NCBI GenBank assembly: GCA_025359105.1
Contig: JANYHK010000099.1
Coordinates: forward strand, 80,965-144,964
Reading direction: 5' to 3'
DNA: 64,000 nt
Source of the DNA: Myxococcales bacterium
Lineage (GTDB): Bacteria > Myxococcota_A > Polyangia > Polyangiales > Polyangiaceae
Part shown: positions 26,713-35,815 of the stretch, piece after piece
Position numbering within the stretch: the first letter of the stretch is position 1
How the letters are laid out: the number at the start of each line of letters is the position of its first letter
Program-made: the position numbers and the translations under genes
Notes under the pieces: model-generated
The model's input: only the letters and a program-made list of their open reading frames with translations
Databases searched by the model: none
Told to the model about the DNA's origin: nothing

Positions 26713-28380
26713 TTGAGCCTCCTCCAGCCCATCCCCCCGCCCTACGACGCCCTCGAATGGGTCAAGAAGCCGTTCGCCGAGCGCGGCCGCATGGTCTGCG
26801 AGTCGTGGGCGATGCAGGGTTACGGCACGCCGCTCGGCGCGTACGCGCTCTACGTGGTGAAGGTCCTCCTCTACGTCGGGGCGTGGATCTTCTTTTGCGG
26901 CCTGTCCCCGTCGCTGGGTGGCATGGGGACGCTCGGCGCCTGGTGCCTGTCGCCGCTCGCGTTCCAGAAGGCGATCCTGTGGAGCATGCTCTTCGAGGGG
27001 CTCGGCCTCGGCTGCGGGAGCGGGCCGCTCACGGGGCGGTACTATCCGCCCGTCGGGGGCTTCCTTTACTGGTTGCGACCCGGCACGACGAAGCTCCCGG
27101 TGTTCCCCGACCTGCCGCTCCTCGGCGGCGCGCGCCGGACGCTCTTCGACGTCGCCCTCTACTTCGCCCTCTGCGTCACCCTGCTGCGCGCGCTCGTGGC
27201 GCCGACGATCGAGCCCGAGCTGCTCGTCCCGATCGCCGTCCTCGTGCCGGTCGTCGGCCTCGCCGATCGGACGATCTTCCTCGCGCTGCGGGCAGAGCAC
27301 TTCTGGACGACGATCGTGTGCTTCGTCTTCGCGGCGGGCCCGGTCGGAGCCATCGCAGGGGCGAAGGCCGTGCAGCTCGCGCTGTGGTTCTGGGCGGGGT
27401 TCTCGAAGCTGAATCACCACTTCCCGACGGTCGTGTGCGTGATGACGAGCAACAGCCCGTTCACGCGCATCCCGTGGCTGCGCAAGAGGATGTACCGGAG
27501 CTACCCGGACGATCTGCGCCCGGCGCGCCTCGCCGAGCTCATGGCGCACGCCGGAACGGCGCTGGAGCTCGCGGTCCCTGCGGTCTTGCTGCTCTCGCCG
27601 GGCGGAACGTCTCTCGTCGTGGGCATGGTGCTGATGCTCGGCCTGCACGCTTTCATCACGAGCAACGTCCCGATGGGCGTGCCGATCGAGTGGAACGTCG
27701 TCGTCGTCTACGGCGCGTTCGCGCTCTTCTGGGCGCACCCCGACGTCACGATCTGGCAGCTCGGCAACGCGCCGCTCGCGGTCTTCCTCGCCGCGATGCT
27801 GCTCGGCACGCCGCTCCTCGGCAACCTCTTCCCCGGTCGCGTCTCGTTCCTGCTGGCGATGCGCTACTACGCCGGCAACTGGGCCTACAGCGTGTGGCTC
27901 TTCAAGGCCGACAGCTCGAAGAAGCTCGCGCGCCTGACGATGAGCGCCCCCTGGGTCTACGATCAGCTCGCGAAGTTCTACGACAAGAGGACGGCGGTGG
28001 GGCTGCTCGGCAAGGTGATGGGCTTTCGCCTCATGCACCTCCACGGTCGCGCGTTGCCTCTCTTGATCCCGAAGGCCGTCGCTCGGTTCGAGGACTACGA
28101 GTACCTCGACGGCGAGATCGTCGCGGGGCTGGTCCTCGGTTGGAACTTCGGCGACGGGCACCTGCACCGCGAGCAGCTCCTCGCGAACATCCAGGCGCAG
28201 TGCGGCTTCGAAGAGGGGGAGCTTCGGTGCATCTTCGTCGAGGCGCAGCCGCTCGGCGGCGCGAAGCTGGGCTTCCGCATCCACGACGCGAAGAAGGGCC
28301 TGCTCGAATCGGGCGAGCTCGACGCGGCCGAGCTCCGGACGCGCCAGCCCTGGGCGACGGAGCGTTCGGTCCCTAGGTGA
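26713..28380 (+). CDS. DUF3556-family polytopic membrane protein
   Basis: 555 aa from TTG at 26713. It matches the DUF3556 family, best known from actinobacteria, over its whole length: the segments YALYVVKVLLYVGAW, MLFEGLGLGCGSGPL, GGFLYWLRPGT, SKLNHHFPTVVCVMTSNSP, IPMGVP-like NVPMGVPIEWNV and MRYYAGNWAYSVW are characteristic. About 9-10 membrane helices fill residues 50-400, followed by a soluble C-terminal domain with LGWNFGDGHLHREQL. The biochemical role is unknown. Actinobacterial homologues often neighbour a phytoene-dehydrogenase-like enzyme (from memory), as here, where that gene starts 7 bases later. It is the first gene of the six-gene run to 35815. Confidence 0.85.
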   Translation: MSLLQPIPPPYDALEWVKKPFAERGRMVCESWAMQGYGTPLGAYALYVVKVLLYVGAWIFFCGLSPSLGGMGTLGAWCLSPLAFQKAILWSMLFEGLGLGCGSGPLTGRYYPPVGGFLYWLRPGTTKLPVFPDLPLLGGARRTLFDVALYFALCVTLLRALVAPTIEPELLVPIAVLVPVVGLADRTIFLALRAEHFWTTIVCFVFAAGPVGAIAGAKAVQLALWFWAGFSKLNHHFPTVVCVMTSNSPFTRIPWLRKRMYRSYPDDLRPARLAELMAHAGTALELAVPAVLLLSPGGTSLVVGMVLMLGLHAFITSNVPMGVPIEWNVVVVYGAFALFWAHPDVTIWQLGNAPLAVFLAAMLLGTPLLGNLFPGRVSFLLAMRYYAGNWAYSVWLFKADSSKKLARLTMSAPWVYDQLAKFYDKRTAVGLLGKVMGFRLMHLHGRALPLLIPKAVARFEDYEYLDGEIVAGLVLGWNFGDGHLHREQLLANIQAQCGFEEGELRCIFVEAQPLGGAKLGFRIHDAKKGLLESGELDAAELRTRQPWATERSVPR

Positions 28381-28387
28381 TGGGCGC

Positions 28388-29821
28388 ATGACCGACGTCG
28401 TCGTCATCGGTTCGGGCCCCAACGGGCTCGCGGCTGCCGTGGCGCTCGCGCGCGAGGGCGCCACGGTGACAGTCCTCGAAGCGATGGACGAGATCGGCGG
28501 CGGGACGCGCTCGGGGGAGCTCACGCTCCCGGGGTATCTGCACGACCTCTGCTCGGCGGCTCACCCGATGGGTGTATTGTCCCCGTTTTTTCGGACACTG
28601 CCGCTCGCAGAGCACGGCCTCACCTGGCTGCGGCCGAAGGCGTCGGTGGCCCATCCGCTGGACGACGGACCGGCGGTCCTCCTGCGTACGTCGCTCTCCG
28701 AGACCCTCGCCGAGCTGGGCGAAGACGGGCCCAGCTACGAGCGCCTCGTCGCGCCTTTTCTGAAGAACCCGCACGGACTGCTCTACGACGCGCTCGCGCC
28801 GCTCGGGCTCCCTCGCCACCCGTTTCTGATGCTGCGCTTCGGGTGGCACGCGATCCGCTCCGCGATCGGATTGGCGAAGCGCTTCTCGGGAACGCGGGCG
28901 CGCGCGCTGTTCGGCGGGTGCGCGGCGCACTCCATCCTGCCGCTCGACCAGCCGCTGACGGCGGCGATCGCGCTGATGTTCCTCGTGACGGCGCACGTCG
29001 AGGCGTGGCCGGTGGCCAAGGGGGGCTCGCGCGCGATCGCCGGCGCGCTCGCCAGCTTGCTCCGGGCGCACGGCGGAACCATCGAGACGGGGCGCTTCGT
29101 CCGCAGCGCGGCCGATCTGCCCCCCGCGCGCCTCTACCTGTTCGACACGAGCCCCGCGCAGCTCGAGAAGATCGCCGGGCCGATGCTCCCCGAGCGTTAC
29201 CTGCGACGGCTCAGGAAGTTCCGGTACGGGCCGGGCGTATTCAAGGTCGACTGGGCGCTCGATGGCTCGATCCCGTGGCGAGATCCGCGCTGCCTCGAGG
29301 CGTCGACCGTGCACGTCGGCGGCACGATCGAGGAGCTCGCGGCCTCGGAGGCGGCGATGTACCGCGGCGACCACGCGGACAAACCGTTCGTGCTCGTCGT
29401 GCAGCAGAGCGAGCTCGATCCGAGCCGCGCGCCGGCGGGCAAGCAGACCGGGTACGCATATTGCCACGTGCCCGCGGGCTCGACGCTCGATCTGACCGAG
29501 CGCATCGAGGCGCAGATCGAGCGCTTCGCGCCGGGGTTTCGCGATCGCATCCTCGCGCGCCACGCGACGACGACGGCCGATCTCGAGCGCCACAACCCGA
29601 ACCTCGTCGGCGGCGCGATCACCGGCGGCGTCGCAGACTCGTCCCAGCTCTTCACGCGCCCCATCGCGCGCCTGAATCCCTACACGACGCCGAACCCGCG
29701 CGTCCTCCTCTGCTCGTCGTCGACGCCGCCCGGCGGTGGCGTACACGGGATGTGCGGCTACCACGCAGCGAGGACGGCGCTTCGTCGCCTGTCGAAGTTC
29801 GAGGTCGGGCCGCTGGCGTGA
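28388..29821 (+). CDS. FAD-dependent phytoene-desaturase-like oxidoreductase
   Basis: 477 aa. The N-terminal dinucleotide fold is intact (VVVIGSGPNGLAAAVALARE, Glu ending strand 2 at TVLEA, then DEIGGGTRSGEL). The C-terminal SSSTPPGGGVHGMCGYHAA is the FAD-contact segment of the COG1233/PYROXD2-like group, not of true carotenoid desaturases. Members oxidise or isomerise hydrophobic substrates. No crtB, crtE or other carotenoid gene is nearby. It lies between the DUF3556 gene (7-base gap) and YcaO (50-base gap), so it may supply a redox step in this pathway (inference). Confidence 0.85.
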   Translation: MTDVVVIGSGPNGLAAAVALAREGATVTVLEAMDEIGGGTRSGELTLPGYLHDLCSAAHPMGVLSPFFRTLPLAEHGLTWLRPKASVAHPLDDGPAVLLRTSLSETLAELGEDGPSYERLVAPFLKNPHGLLYDALAPLGLPRHPFLMLRFGWHAIRSAIGLAKRFSGTRARALFGGCAAHSILPLDQPLTAAIALMFLVTAHVEAWPVAKGGSRAIAGALASLLRAHGGTIETGRFVRSAADLPPARLYLFDTSPAQLEKIAGPMLPERYLRRLRKFRYGPGVFKVDWALDGSIPWRDPRCLEASTVHVGGTIEELAASEAAMYRGDHADKPFVLVVQQSELDPSRAPAGKQTGYAYCHVPAGSTLDLTERIEAQIERFAPGFRDRILARHATTTADLERHNPNLVGGAITGGVADSSQLFTRPIARLNPYTTPNPRVLLCSSSTPPGGGVHGMCGYHAARTALRRLSKFEVGPLA

Positions 29822-29871
29822 ACGCGATCTGCGGTTAGAGTGAAGCGCTCGCCCTCTCGGCGCGGAGCACC

Positions 29872-31089
29872 TTGCGAAGCATCCCCCTCAGCTCGAGCCT
29901 CCGGGCCGCGCCGCCCGAGGTGACGCTGGCGCGCGCACGCAAATGCGCCGCGGAGCTCGGCATCACGCGCGTCACCGACATCACGCGCCTCGATCGCGTC
30001 GGCGTGCCGGTGTACGCGAGCATTCGCCCGGGCGCCGCGCCGGGCTCGTTGTGCGTGAACGCGGGCAAGGGGCTACGGCCGATCGAGGCGGAGGTCGGCG
30101 CGTACATGGAGGCGATCGAGTTCGCGCTCGCCGAGCCTGGCGCGTCACCGGTGCGTGTGGTGAAGGCGACCGCGCGCGACGTGCTCGACGGACAGCGGCG
30201 CGCCGAGGCAATCCTCGATCTGTGCCCGCGCCTCGGCGCGCAGATCCGCCTCGACGCGCCGATGGACTGCGTCGAGGCCGAAGACGTCGCGACCGGCGCG
30301 CGCGTTCTCGTCCCGGCGGAGCTCGTGTTCATTCCCTACCGCCCGACGCCGCGCTTCAAGGGGAGCTTCGGCACGAGCACCAACGGCCTCGCGTCGGGCA
30401 ACACGGTGCGCGAGGCGACGTTGCACGGGCTGTGCGAGCTCATCGAGCGCGACGTGCGCAGCTTCCAGTCGGTGAGGGACACGAGCGCGCCCATCGATCT
30501 CCGCTCGGTGACGGGCGACGGCGCCGCGCTGGTGCGCACGATCGAGGAGGCCGGGCTGGCGGTGCATGCGCGCGCCGCGAAGAACGAGTTCGGCGTCGCC
30601 TACGTCACCGCGACGATCCACGAGCCCGAGGCGTGCGCGCCGCACCTGCTCAACGGCGGCTACGGTTGCCACCCGCACAGCAGCGTCGCGTTCGTACGCG
30701 CCGTCGCGGAGGCGGCGCAGAGTCGACTCTCGTTCATCCACGGCGGGCGCGACGATCTCGCCGACCACCACGAGCGCTTCCACGGCTGGAGCCGCGCGCG
30801 CAAGGAGGCGTTCGTGAAGCGCGTCGTGGCCGCCGCCGCACAGGGGGAGCCGCTGCCGTTCGCGCGCGTCGACGATCACGCGGCGGCTACGGGGACGATC
30901 GAGGCCTGCGAGGCGTTCGTGCTGGCCCGCCTCGCCGCAGCGGGTTTGCGCCGCGTGTTGCGCGTCGTCTTCACCACCGCAAAGGACGATCTCCAGGTCG
31001 TGCGCGTCATCGTCCCGCGCCTCGAGCTGTTCAGCGAGTCGATCGTCCGCCTCGGCCCACGCCTGCGAGACCACGCCCGTGCGAGCTGA
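29872..31089 (+). CDS. YcaO-domain protein (ATP-dependent amide-backbone modifying enzyme)
   Basis: 405 aa from TTG at 29872. YcaO enzymes phosphorylate backbone amides with ATP to form azolines or, with TfuA, thioamides. The N-terminal part (TLARARKCAAELGITRVTDI, LDRVGVPVY) and the ATP-site helices (GKGLRPIEAEVGAYMEAIEF, about 65-84; GLASGNTVREATLHGLCELI, about 172-191, then ERD) match the TfuA-associated YcaO group. Further on, SVAFVRAVAEAAQSRLSFI is the third ATP-site segment. No E1-like or ocin-ThiF partner is fused. It overlaps tfuA by 11 bases, so the two are made together. Confidence 0.92.
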   Translation: MRSIPLSSSLRAAPPEVTLARARKCAAELGITRVTDITRLDRVGVPVYASIRPGAAPGSLCVNAGKGLRPIEAEVGAYMEAIEFALAEPGASPVRVVKATARDVLDGQRRAEAILDLCPRLGAQIRLDAPMDCVEAEDVATGARVLVPAELVFIPYRPTPRFKGSFGTSTNGLASGNTVREATLHGLCELIERDVRSFQSVRDTSAPIDLRSVTGDGAALVRTIEEAGLAVHARAAKNEFGVAYVTATIHEPEACAPHLLNGGYGCHPHSSVAFVRAVAEAAQSRLSFIHGGRDDLADHHERFHGWSRARKEAFVKRVVAAAAQGEPLPFARVDDHAAATGTIEACEAFVLARLAAAGLRRVLRVVFTTAKDDLQVVRVIVPRLELFSESIVRLGPRLRDHARAS

Positions 31090-31810
31090 TCCGCGCCTCT
31101 TCCTGTTCGCCGGCCCCACGCTGGCGGCGAGCCCCCGCGCCCGCGAGCTCGCCAGGCCGTTTCGCGTGCGCCCACCGGTGAAGCGCTTCGACGTGGCCAA
31201 GATCATCGAGACGCGCGGCCGCCCTGGCGTGCTCGTGATCGTCGACGGCGTGTTCCACGACACGCTCGCCATCGGCCACGCCGAGCTCCGCGACGCGCTC
31301 CGGCGCGGCTGGCGCGTGTGGGGGCTCTCGTCGATGGGCGCCATCCGCGCGCGCGAGATGGCGCCGCTCGGGATGCGCGGGTACGGAGAGGTGTACGCGA
31401 AGTTCCAGGAGGACGGAGATTTCCAGGACGACGAGGTCGCGCTCCTCCACGAGCCGACGCCGCCCTACCGCGCGTCGACGGAGCCGCTCGTCCACCTGCG
31501 CGCAGCGATCGCACACCTCGTGGCGCGGGGCATTGTGTCCGCGTCCGCGGGCGAGGAGGTCGTGCGCGATTTGAAGTCGCGGTGGTACGGTGAGAGGACG
31601 CGGAGGGGGACGATGGACGCGCTGAGCAAGCACGCGCGGGGTGGGCTTGCGGCGGTGCAGGCGGAGCTGGGGGATTTTCGGGCGTTCGCGTGGAAGACGC
31701 GCGACCTGGAGGGGTTCGTGGATGGGCGGGTTTGGGAGAGCGGCGGTCGGAGCGGGGCCGGACAAGAACGTCGGACTGTGGAAAACGCAAACTGGAATAC
31801 GGAGGAATGA
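31079..31810 (+). CDS. TfuA-like protein, partner of YcaO in thioamidation
   Basis: 243 aa. TfuA-like proteins, first seen in trifolitoxin clusters, help YcaO make thioamides, as in methyl-coenzyme M reductase and thioamide RiPPs, probably by supplying sulphur. The TfuA core is complete: LVIVDGVFHDTLAIGHAEL, WRVWGLSSMGAIRAREM and GMRGYGEVYAKFQEDG followed by DDEVALLH. No sulphide-donor gene or thiazole dehydrogenase accompanies it. It starts inside the ycaO gene and ends 3 bases before the small-protein gene. Confidence 0.92.
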   Translation: MRADPRLFLFAGPTLAASPRARELARPFRVRPPVKRFDVAKIIETRGRPGVLVIVDGVFHDTLAIGHAELRDALRRGWRVWGLSSMGAIRAREMAPLGMRGYGEVYAKFQEDGDFQDDEVALLHEPTPPYRASTEPLVHLRAAIAHLVARGIVSASAGEEVVRDLKSRWYGERTRRGTMDALSKHARGGLAAVQAELGDFRAFAWKTRDLEGFVDGRVWESGGRSGAGQERRTVENANWNTEE

Positions 31811-31813
31811 GCC

Positions 31814-32011
31814 ATGGCAGCGAAGAAGGGTGCGAAGAGGGGAAAGAAGACGGTGACGGTCTCGATCGACGTCGAGACACTCGAGAGGCTCACCGATGCG
31901 ATAGCTGGCCTCGCAAAGCTTGCGGCAGCCTACGTCCACGCAGCGGACGACCCGGCCGTTAAGCGCAACCTGATCAAGCGGGCAAAGGCGAAGGCCAAGA
32001 GAGGCCGGTGA
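31814..32011 (+). CDS. 65-aa basic protein, possible substrate or partner of the YcaO-TfuA pair
   Basis: 65 aa. The ATG at 31814 has GGAGGA (31801-31806) at good spacing and begins 4 bases after tfuA ends. Both ends are Lys/Ala/Arg-rich (MAAKKGAKRGKKTVTVS; LIKRAKAKAKRGR), and the middle is an amphipathic helix (ETLERLTDAIAGLAKLAAAY). It contains no Cys, so it cannot be a thiazole precursor, but backbone thioamidation needs none. It has neither the NHLP-type leader nor the double-Gly cleavage site of common precursors. It might instead be a nucleic-acid-binding or scaffold protein. Role unproven. Confidence 0.6.
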   Translation: MAAKKGAKRGKKTVTVSIDVETLERLTDAIAGLAKLAAAYVHAADDPAVKRNLIKRAKAKAKRGR

Positions 32012-32053
32012 CGCGTCCCCTCCAGGTCGTGTTCCAGGTATCCTCGGCCACCG

Positions 32054-35000
32054 GTGATTAGCGCTGGAGAGTTGATCGCGGGCCGGTTCGAAGTCCTTCG
32101 GCGCGCTGGCGTCGGCGGAATGGGGGCCGTGTACCACGCGCGAGACCGCCAGACCGGCGGCGACGTCGCGCTCAAGGTCCTCATTGAGCGAGAGGACGTC
32201 GTGAGCGATCGTTTCGCCCACGAGGTCGAGTTTCTTTCGGCGTTGGATCATCCGCACATCGTTGGCTATGTCAGCCACGGCATCACGGAAGCGGGCGCGC
32301 CGTTTCTCGTCATGCCGTGGCTGGATGGTGAAGACCTGCAGGCACGGCTCGACCGCGGACCACTCGCAATCTTCGAGACGTTCACGCTCGCAACGGCGGT
32401 CGCGGATGCGCTTGCCTACCTCCACGCGCGCGGCATCGTTCATCGCGATCTCAAACCGAGTAACCTTTTCCTACCTAGCGGCAGCCTCGATCGTGTGAAG
32501 GTCATCGACCTCGGCATTGCCCGTGCGACGATCCCGTCCCGCCCGTTGACGCTCTCCGGCGTGCTCCTAGGCACTCCCGGGTTCATGGCGCCCGAGCAGG
32601 CCCGCGGCGATCAAGACATCGCTCCGACCGCGGATATTTTCTCGCTCGGCTGCGTCCTTTTCGAGTGCCTGACCGGGACACGCCTCTTCGACGGGGCCCA
32701 CGTAATGGCCATCCTCGCCAAGATTCTCGTAGAAGCACCCCCGCGGGTTCGGGAGCTTCGGTCGGACGTGCCTGACGCTCTCGACCTGCTCGTCCATCGA
32801 ATGGTGGCGAAGGAACCGGAGCGGCGCCCCCAGAACGGAGGTCAACTCCGAGAGTGGCTCAGCGACTTGACGAGTGTCCCTGCAGCGTCGCTGCGCTCCG
32901 CGTCCGTTCTGACGAAGACGGAGCAGAGGGTCGTCTCGGTGCTCGTCGTCGTGCTTCCACGTGTCGACCGTGCACCCGACGCTCACGATGATGTGACCAA
33001 AGCGGACGCCGATCCTTTTCGTACTGCTGCGGCCCGGTTCGGAGTCAGGGCACTCGCGCTCGACCCACGAACGGCGATTGCGCTTGCGCCAGAAGGCGTC
33101 GGCGGCGCCGACCAAGCGATGCTCTTGGCGCGCTTCGCTCGCCACGTGGTCGAAGCATTTCCGGGAGCCATCGTCGGGTTGGCCACCGGAAGCGGAATGG
33201 CGAGCACGCGTCTGCCAGTCGGAGAGGCCATCGATCGGGGTGTCGCCATCGTACGCGCGGCGCCGGCTGGTGGAGGGGTGAACGTCGACGAGGTGAGCGC
33301 TGCGCTACTGACTGCGCGCTTCGATATCCGACGCGACGTTGGGCGGATCCTCGTGGAAGACGAACGTCATTCGCTCGATCCGACGCGCCCCCTGCTCGGG
33401 AAGCCGACGTCTTGCGTGGGACGCGATGGCGAGCTCGCCATCCTCGACGCGGCCTTCGCCGATTGCGCCAACTCATCCCGGCCCAAGATCGTCTTGATCA
33501 CGTCGGAGGCTGGAACGGGCAAATCGCGCGTTCGGCACGAGTTCGTCAGGCGCCTCGCGGTCGCTCGCCAACCTCCTCGCGTCTTCCACTGCAGCGGCGA
33601 CCCACTGCACGCGACGACGCCCTACGCCCTGCTGGCTCAGGCCATTCGTCACGCGGCTTCGATCTCGGCGGGCGAGCCAGCCGACACGGCGAATGCGAAG
33701 CTAAGGGCACACTTGTCGGAGGTCGTGTCTCCTACGCTGGTCCCTCATCTTGGTGCATTTCTCGGCGAGCTCGCGGGTCTGGAGGTCGAGCAAACGCAGC
33801 ATCTTCCGGTCCTCGCAGCCCGGAAGAGCGCCGAAGCGATGAGGGATCAGCTGCGGGGGGCATTCGAAGCGGTCCTGCGCGCGTGGTGCTCACGACAGCC
33901 CGTCGTTCTCGTGCTCGAGGACCTGCACTGGGCCGACGCGGCGTCGATTCGCCTCCTCGACGACGCGCTTCGACGCCTCGACGGTCAACCCGTATTCGTT
34001 CTGGCGCTCGCTCGACCCGACGTGCACAAGCGTTTCCCGACACTCTGGGAACATCGGCACGTCACCGAGCTCAAACTCCCAACGCTTCCCGCTCGCGCGT
34101 GCGCCAGGATCGCGCGGGCGGCGGCCGGCGCGTCCGCGAGCCCAGAAGACATCGAGCGCGTCGTCGAACGGTCCGGCGGCAACGCGTTCTACCTCGAGGA
34201 ACTTCTTCGGGACGCGGTCGAGCGACCGACGCGGCGCAGCTCCGGGCCGCCGTCGCTTCGGCCCGACGACCTGCCCGCGACAATCATCGCCGTCGCCCAG
34301 GAACGCCTCGAGCGCCTGGGCTCCGAGGAGCGCAAGGTCCTTCGGGCCGCCAGCATCTTCGGAGAAACGTTTCCGGTGGAGGGGGTTGCTGCGCTCGTCG
34401 GAGAGAGGGCTATCTCGCTAGAGCCAGTCCTCGCCGCGCTCATGTCGAGTGAGTCGCTTTCCGCCGTGGAAGCGGCCCACCCCTCTGCCCGCGGCGAATA
34501 CCGCTTCCGCCACATGTTCATCCGCGCTGCGGCTTACGCCTCGCTCACCGAGGAAGACCGCACGCTGGGGCACCGCTTGGCCGCGGCCTGGCTCGAGGCC
34601 CACGAAGATCCGGAAATCGTCGCGCTGCATTGGCTCGAGGGCGCCCAGCGTGAGCGCGCCGCGGCGGCATTCGCACGCGCCGGGGAAGCGTTCTGGAAGC
34701 GGGGCCAGGCGGAGGCAACAGCCCGTTGTGCCGTCCGTGCTCTGCTCGTTGGAGCAGGCGAACCGCAGCCGACGCTGCGACGGCTGGGGTTGCTCGCCGA
34801 CGCCTTGGAAGCGACGCGCCGAATCGACCCTCAGGAAGTGTTTACCGGGGTCGAGCAACACCTCGCGGCGCCACCCGAAGGCCTCGCCGCAAGTGGCGGT
34901 ACCACGATCGCTCACCTAGCGCTCGATGCAGCGTTGGAGGGGCTACGATCCACGGCGCGCGATGGCCTGATCCCGAGGGCCGCCATCTCGCGCGCGGCTC

Positions 35001-35815
35001 GCGCGCTTGGTGCCCTGTCGGATTTTTCTGGCGCCAAGCAGCGTTTGGCGAGTGCGCAGTCTCGCGACGACGTAGACGGGCGTGACGAGCTTCGAACCGC
35101 AGTGGCACGAGTCTCCTTCTGGGCGGGCGAGTGGGGGGCGACCGCCGAAGCGCTATCGGCCGAGGTACTCCCATCGGATCCGCGAGATCGGATCGATGCT
35201 CTTCTGATGCTCGCCACGTCGATGGTGGCGACCGGCGGTGCGACGTCGCTGGGCGCGGGCCTCGACTTCGTCAGTCGAGCCGAGAGCGTCCTTGACGGCT
35301 TGGGGACGGACCCTGTCGCCCAGATCCGCTGCAGCAAGACCAGGCACCTTTGTCTCTACTTCGCCGGAGAGTATGGGCGCGCCAAAGAGGCGGCTCGCGT
35401 CGAAGGTATGCTCGCCCACGCCGCGGGGCTCCGTTACGAGGAGTGCATCAGCCTCCACGGAATCGGGGAGCTTCATGTCCGTCTACAAGATCCGATCGGC
35501 GCGCGCGAATCGTTGGCCAAGTCGGACACGATCGCGGTGGATATTGGTGCAGAGCGAATGCATCTCCACAACAAGGCGCTCGTGGCGTACATCGACGGCG
35601 TGAGAGAGCCGCTCGAAGCCGTGGCAGAGAAGTTCCGGAGCTCCGACAACGCCTGGGACGAGCTGCACGCCCGGTACTGGCTCGGTCGCCTCCTCGCGAA
35701 ACGTGAGAGCTCAGGTGCCCGCAGCGCGTTCACCCGCGCGCTGGACCTCGCCCGCCGGCTGAAGGTGCGCGTCTTCGTGGATGACTGCACGACCGCGCTC
35801 GCCGAGTTGGTTTGA
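32054..35815 (+). CDS. Ser/Thr kinase / pseudo-cyclase / AAA-ATPase fusion (TOMM kinase-cyclase-like)
   Basis: 1253 aa from GTG at 32054. Order: protein kinase (about 10-270: GVGGMGAVY, ATP Lys41, HRDLKPSN 130-137, DLG in place of DFG at 152-154, APEQ); a cyclase-homology domain (about 289-435) with recognisable VGEAIDRGVAIV and VDEVSAALL but without the catalytic Asp (VVVLP where active cyclases have V-D-L); an AAA/STAND ATPase (Walker A SEAGTGKS 484-491, Walker B VLVLEDLHWAD); and a C-terminal helical, TPR-like region. This order and size match the family described as 'TOMM system kinase/cyclase fusion', found near azole/thioamide peptide genes. It closes the YcaO operon. Its third codon positions look less GC-biased than its neighbours (impression, not counted). 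Confidence 0.85.
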   Translation: MISAGELIAGRFEVLRRAGVGGMGAVYHARDRQTGGDVALKVLIEREDVVSDRFAHEVEFLSALDHPHIVGYVSHGITEAGAPFLVMPWLDGEDLQARLDRGPLAIFETFTLATAVADALAYLHARGIVHRDLKPSNLFLPSGSLDRVKVIDLGIARATIPSRPLTLSGVLLGTPGFMAPEQARGDQDIAPTADIFSLGCVLFECLTGTRLFDGAHVMAILAKILVEAPPRVRELRSDVPDALDLLVHRMVAKEPERRPQNGGQLREWLSDLTSVPAASLRSASVLTKTEQRVVSVLVVVLPRVDRAPDAHDDVTKADADPFRTAAARFGVRALALDPRTAIALAPEGVGGADQAMLLARFARHVVEAFPGAIVGLATGSGMASTRLPVGEAIDRGVAIVRAAPAGGGVNVDEVSAALLTARFDIRRDVGRILVEDERHSLDPTRPLLGKPTSCVGRDGELAILDAAFADCANSSRPKIVLITSEAGTGKSRVRHEFVRRLAVARQPPRVFHCSGDPLHATTPYALLAQAIRHAASISAGEPADTANAKLRAHLSEVVSPTLVPHLGAFLGELAGLEVEQTQHLPVLAARKSAEAMRDQLRGAFEAVLRAWCSRQPVVLVLEDLHWADAASIRLLDDALRRLDGQPVFVLALARPDVHKRFPTLWEHRHVTELKLPTLPARACARIARAAAGASASPEDIERVVERSGGNAFYLEELLRDAVERPTRRSSGPPSLRPDDLPATIIAVAQERLERLGSEERKVLRAASIFGETFPVEGVAALVGERAISLEPVLAALMSSESLSAVEAAHPSARGEYRFRHMFIRAAAYASLTEEDRTLGHRLAAAWLEAHEDPEIVALHWLEGAQRERAAAAFARAGEAFWKRGQAEATARCAVRALLVGAGEPQPTLRRLGLLADALEATRRIDPQEVFTGVEQHLAAPPEGLAASGGTTIAHLALDAALEGLRSTARDGLIPRAAISRAARALGALSDFSGAKQRLASAQSRDDVDGRDELRTAVARVSFWAGEWGATAEALSAEVLPSDPRDRIDALLMLATSMVATGGATSLGAGLDFVSRAESVLDGLGTDPVAQIRCSKTRHLCLYFAGEYGRAKEAARVEGMLAHAAGLRYEECISLHGIGELHVRLQDPIGARESLAKSDTIAVDIGAERMHLHNKALVAYIDGVREPLEAVAEKFRSSDNAWDELHARYWLGRLLAKRESSGARSAFTRALDLARRLKVRVFVDDCTTALAELV

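Noticed and set aside
28388..29821. Carotenoid phytoene desaturase
   Set aside because: The C-terminal FAD motif fits the PYROXD2-like group and no carotenoid biosynthesis genes are nearby.
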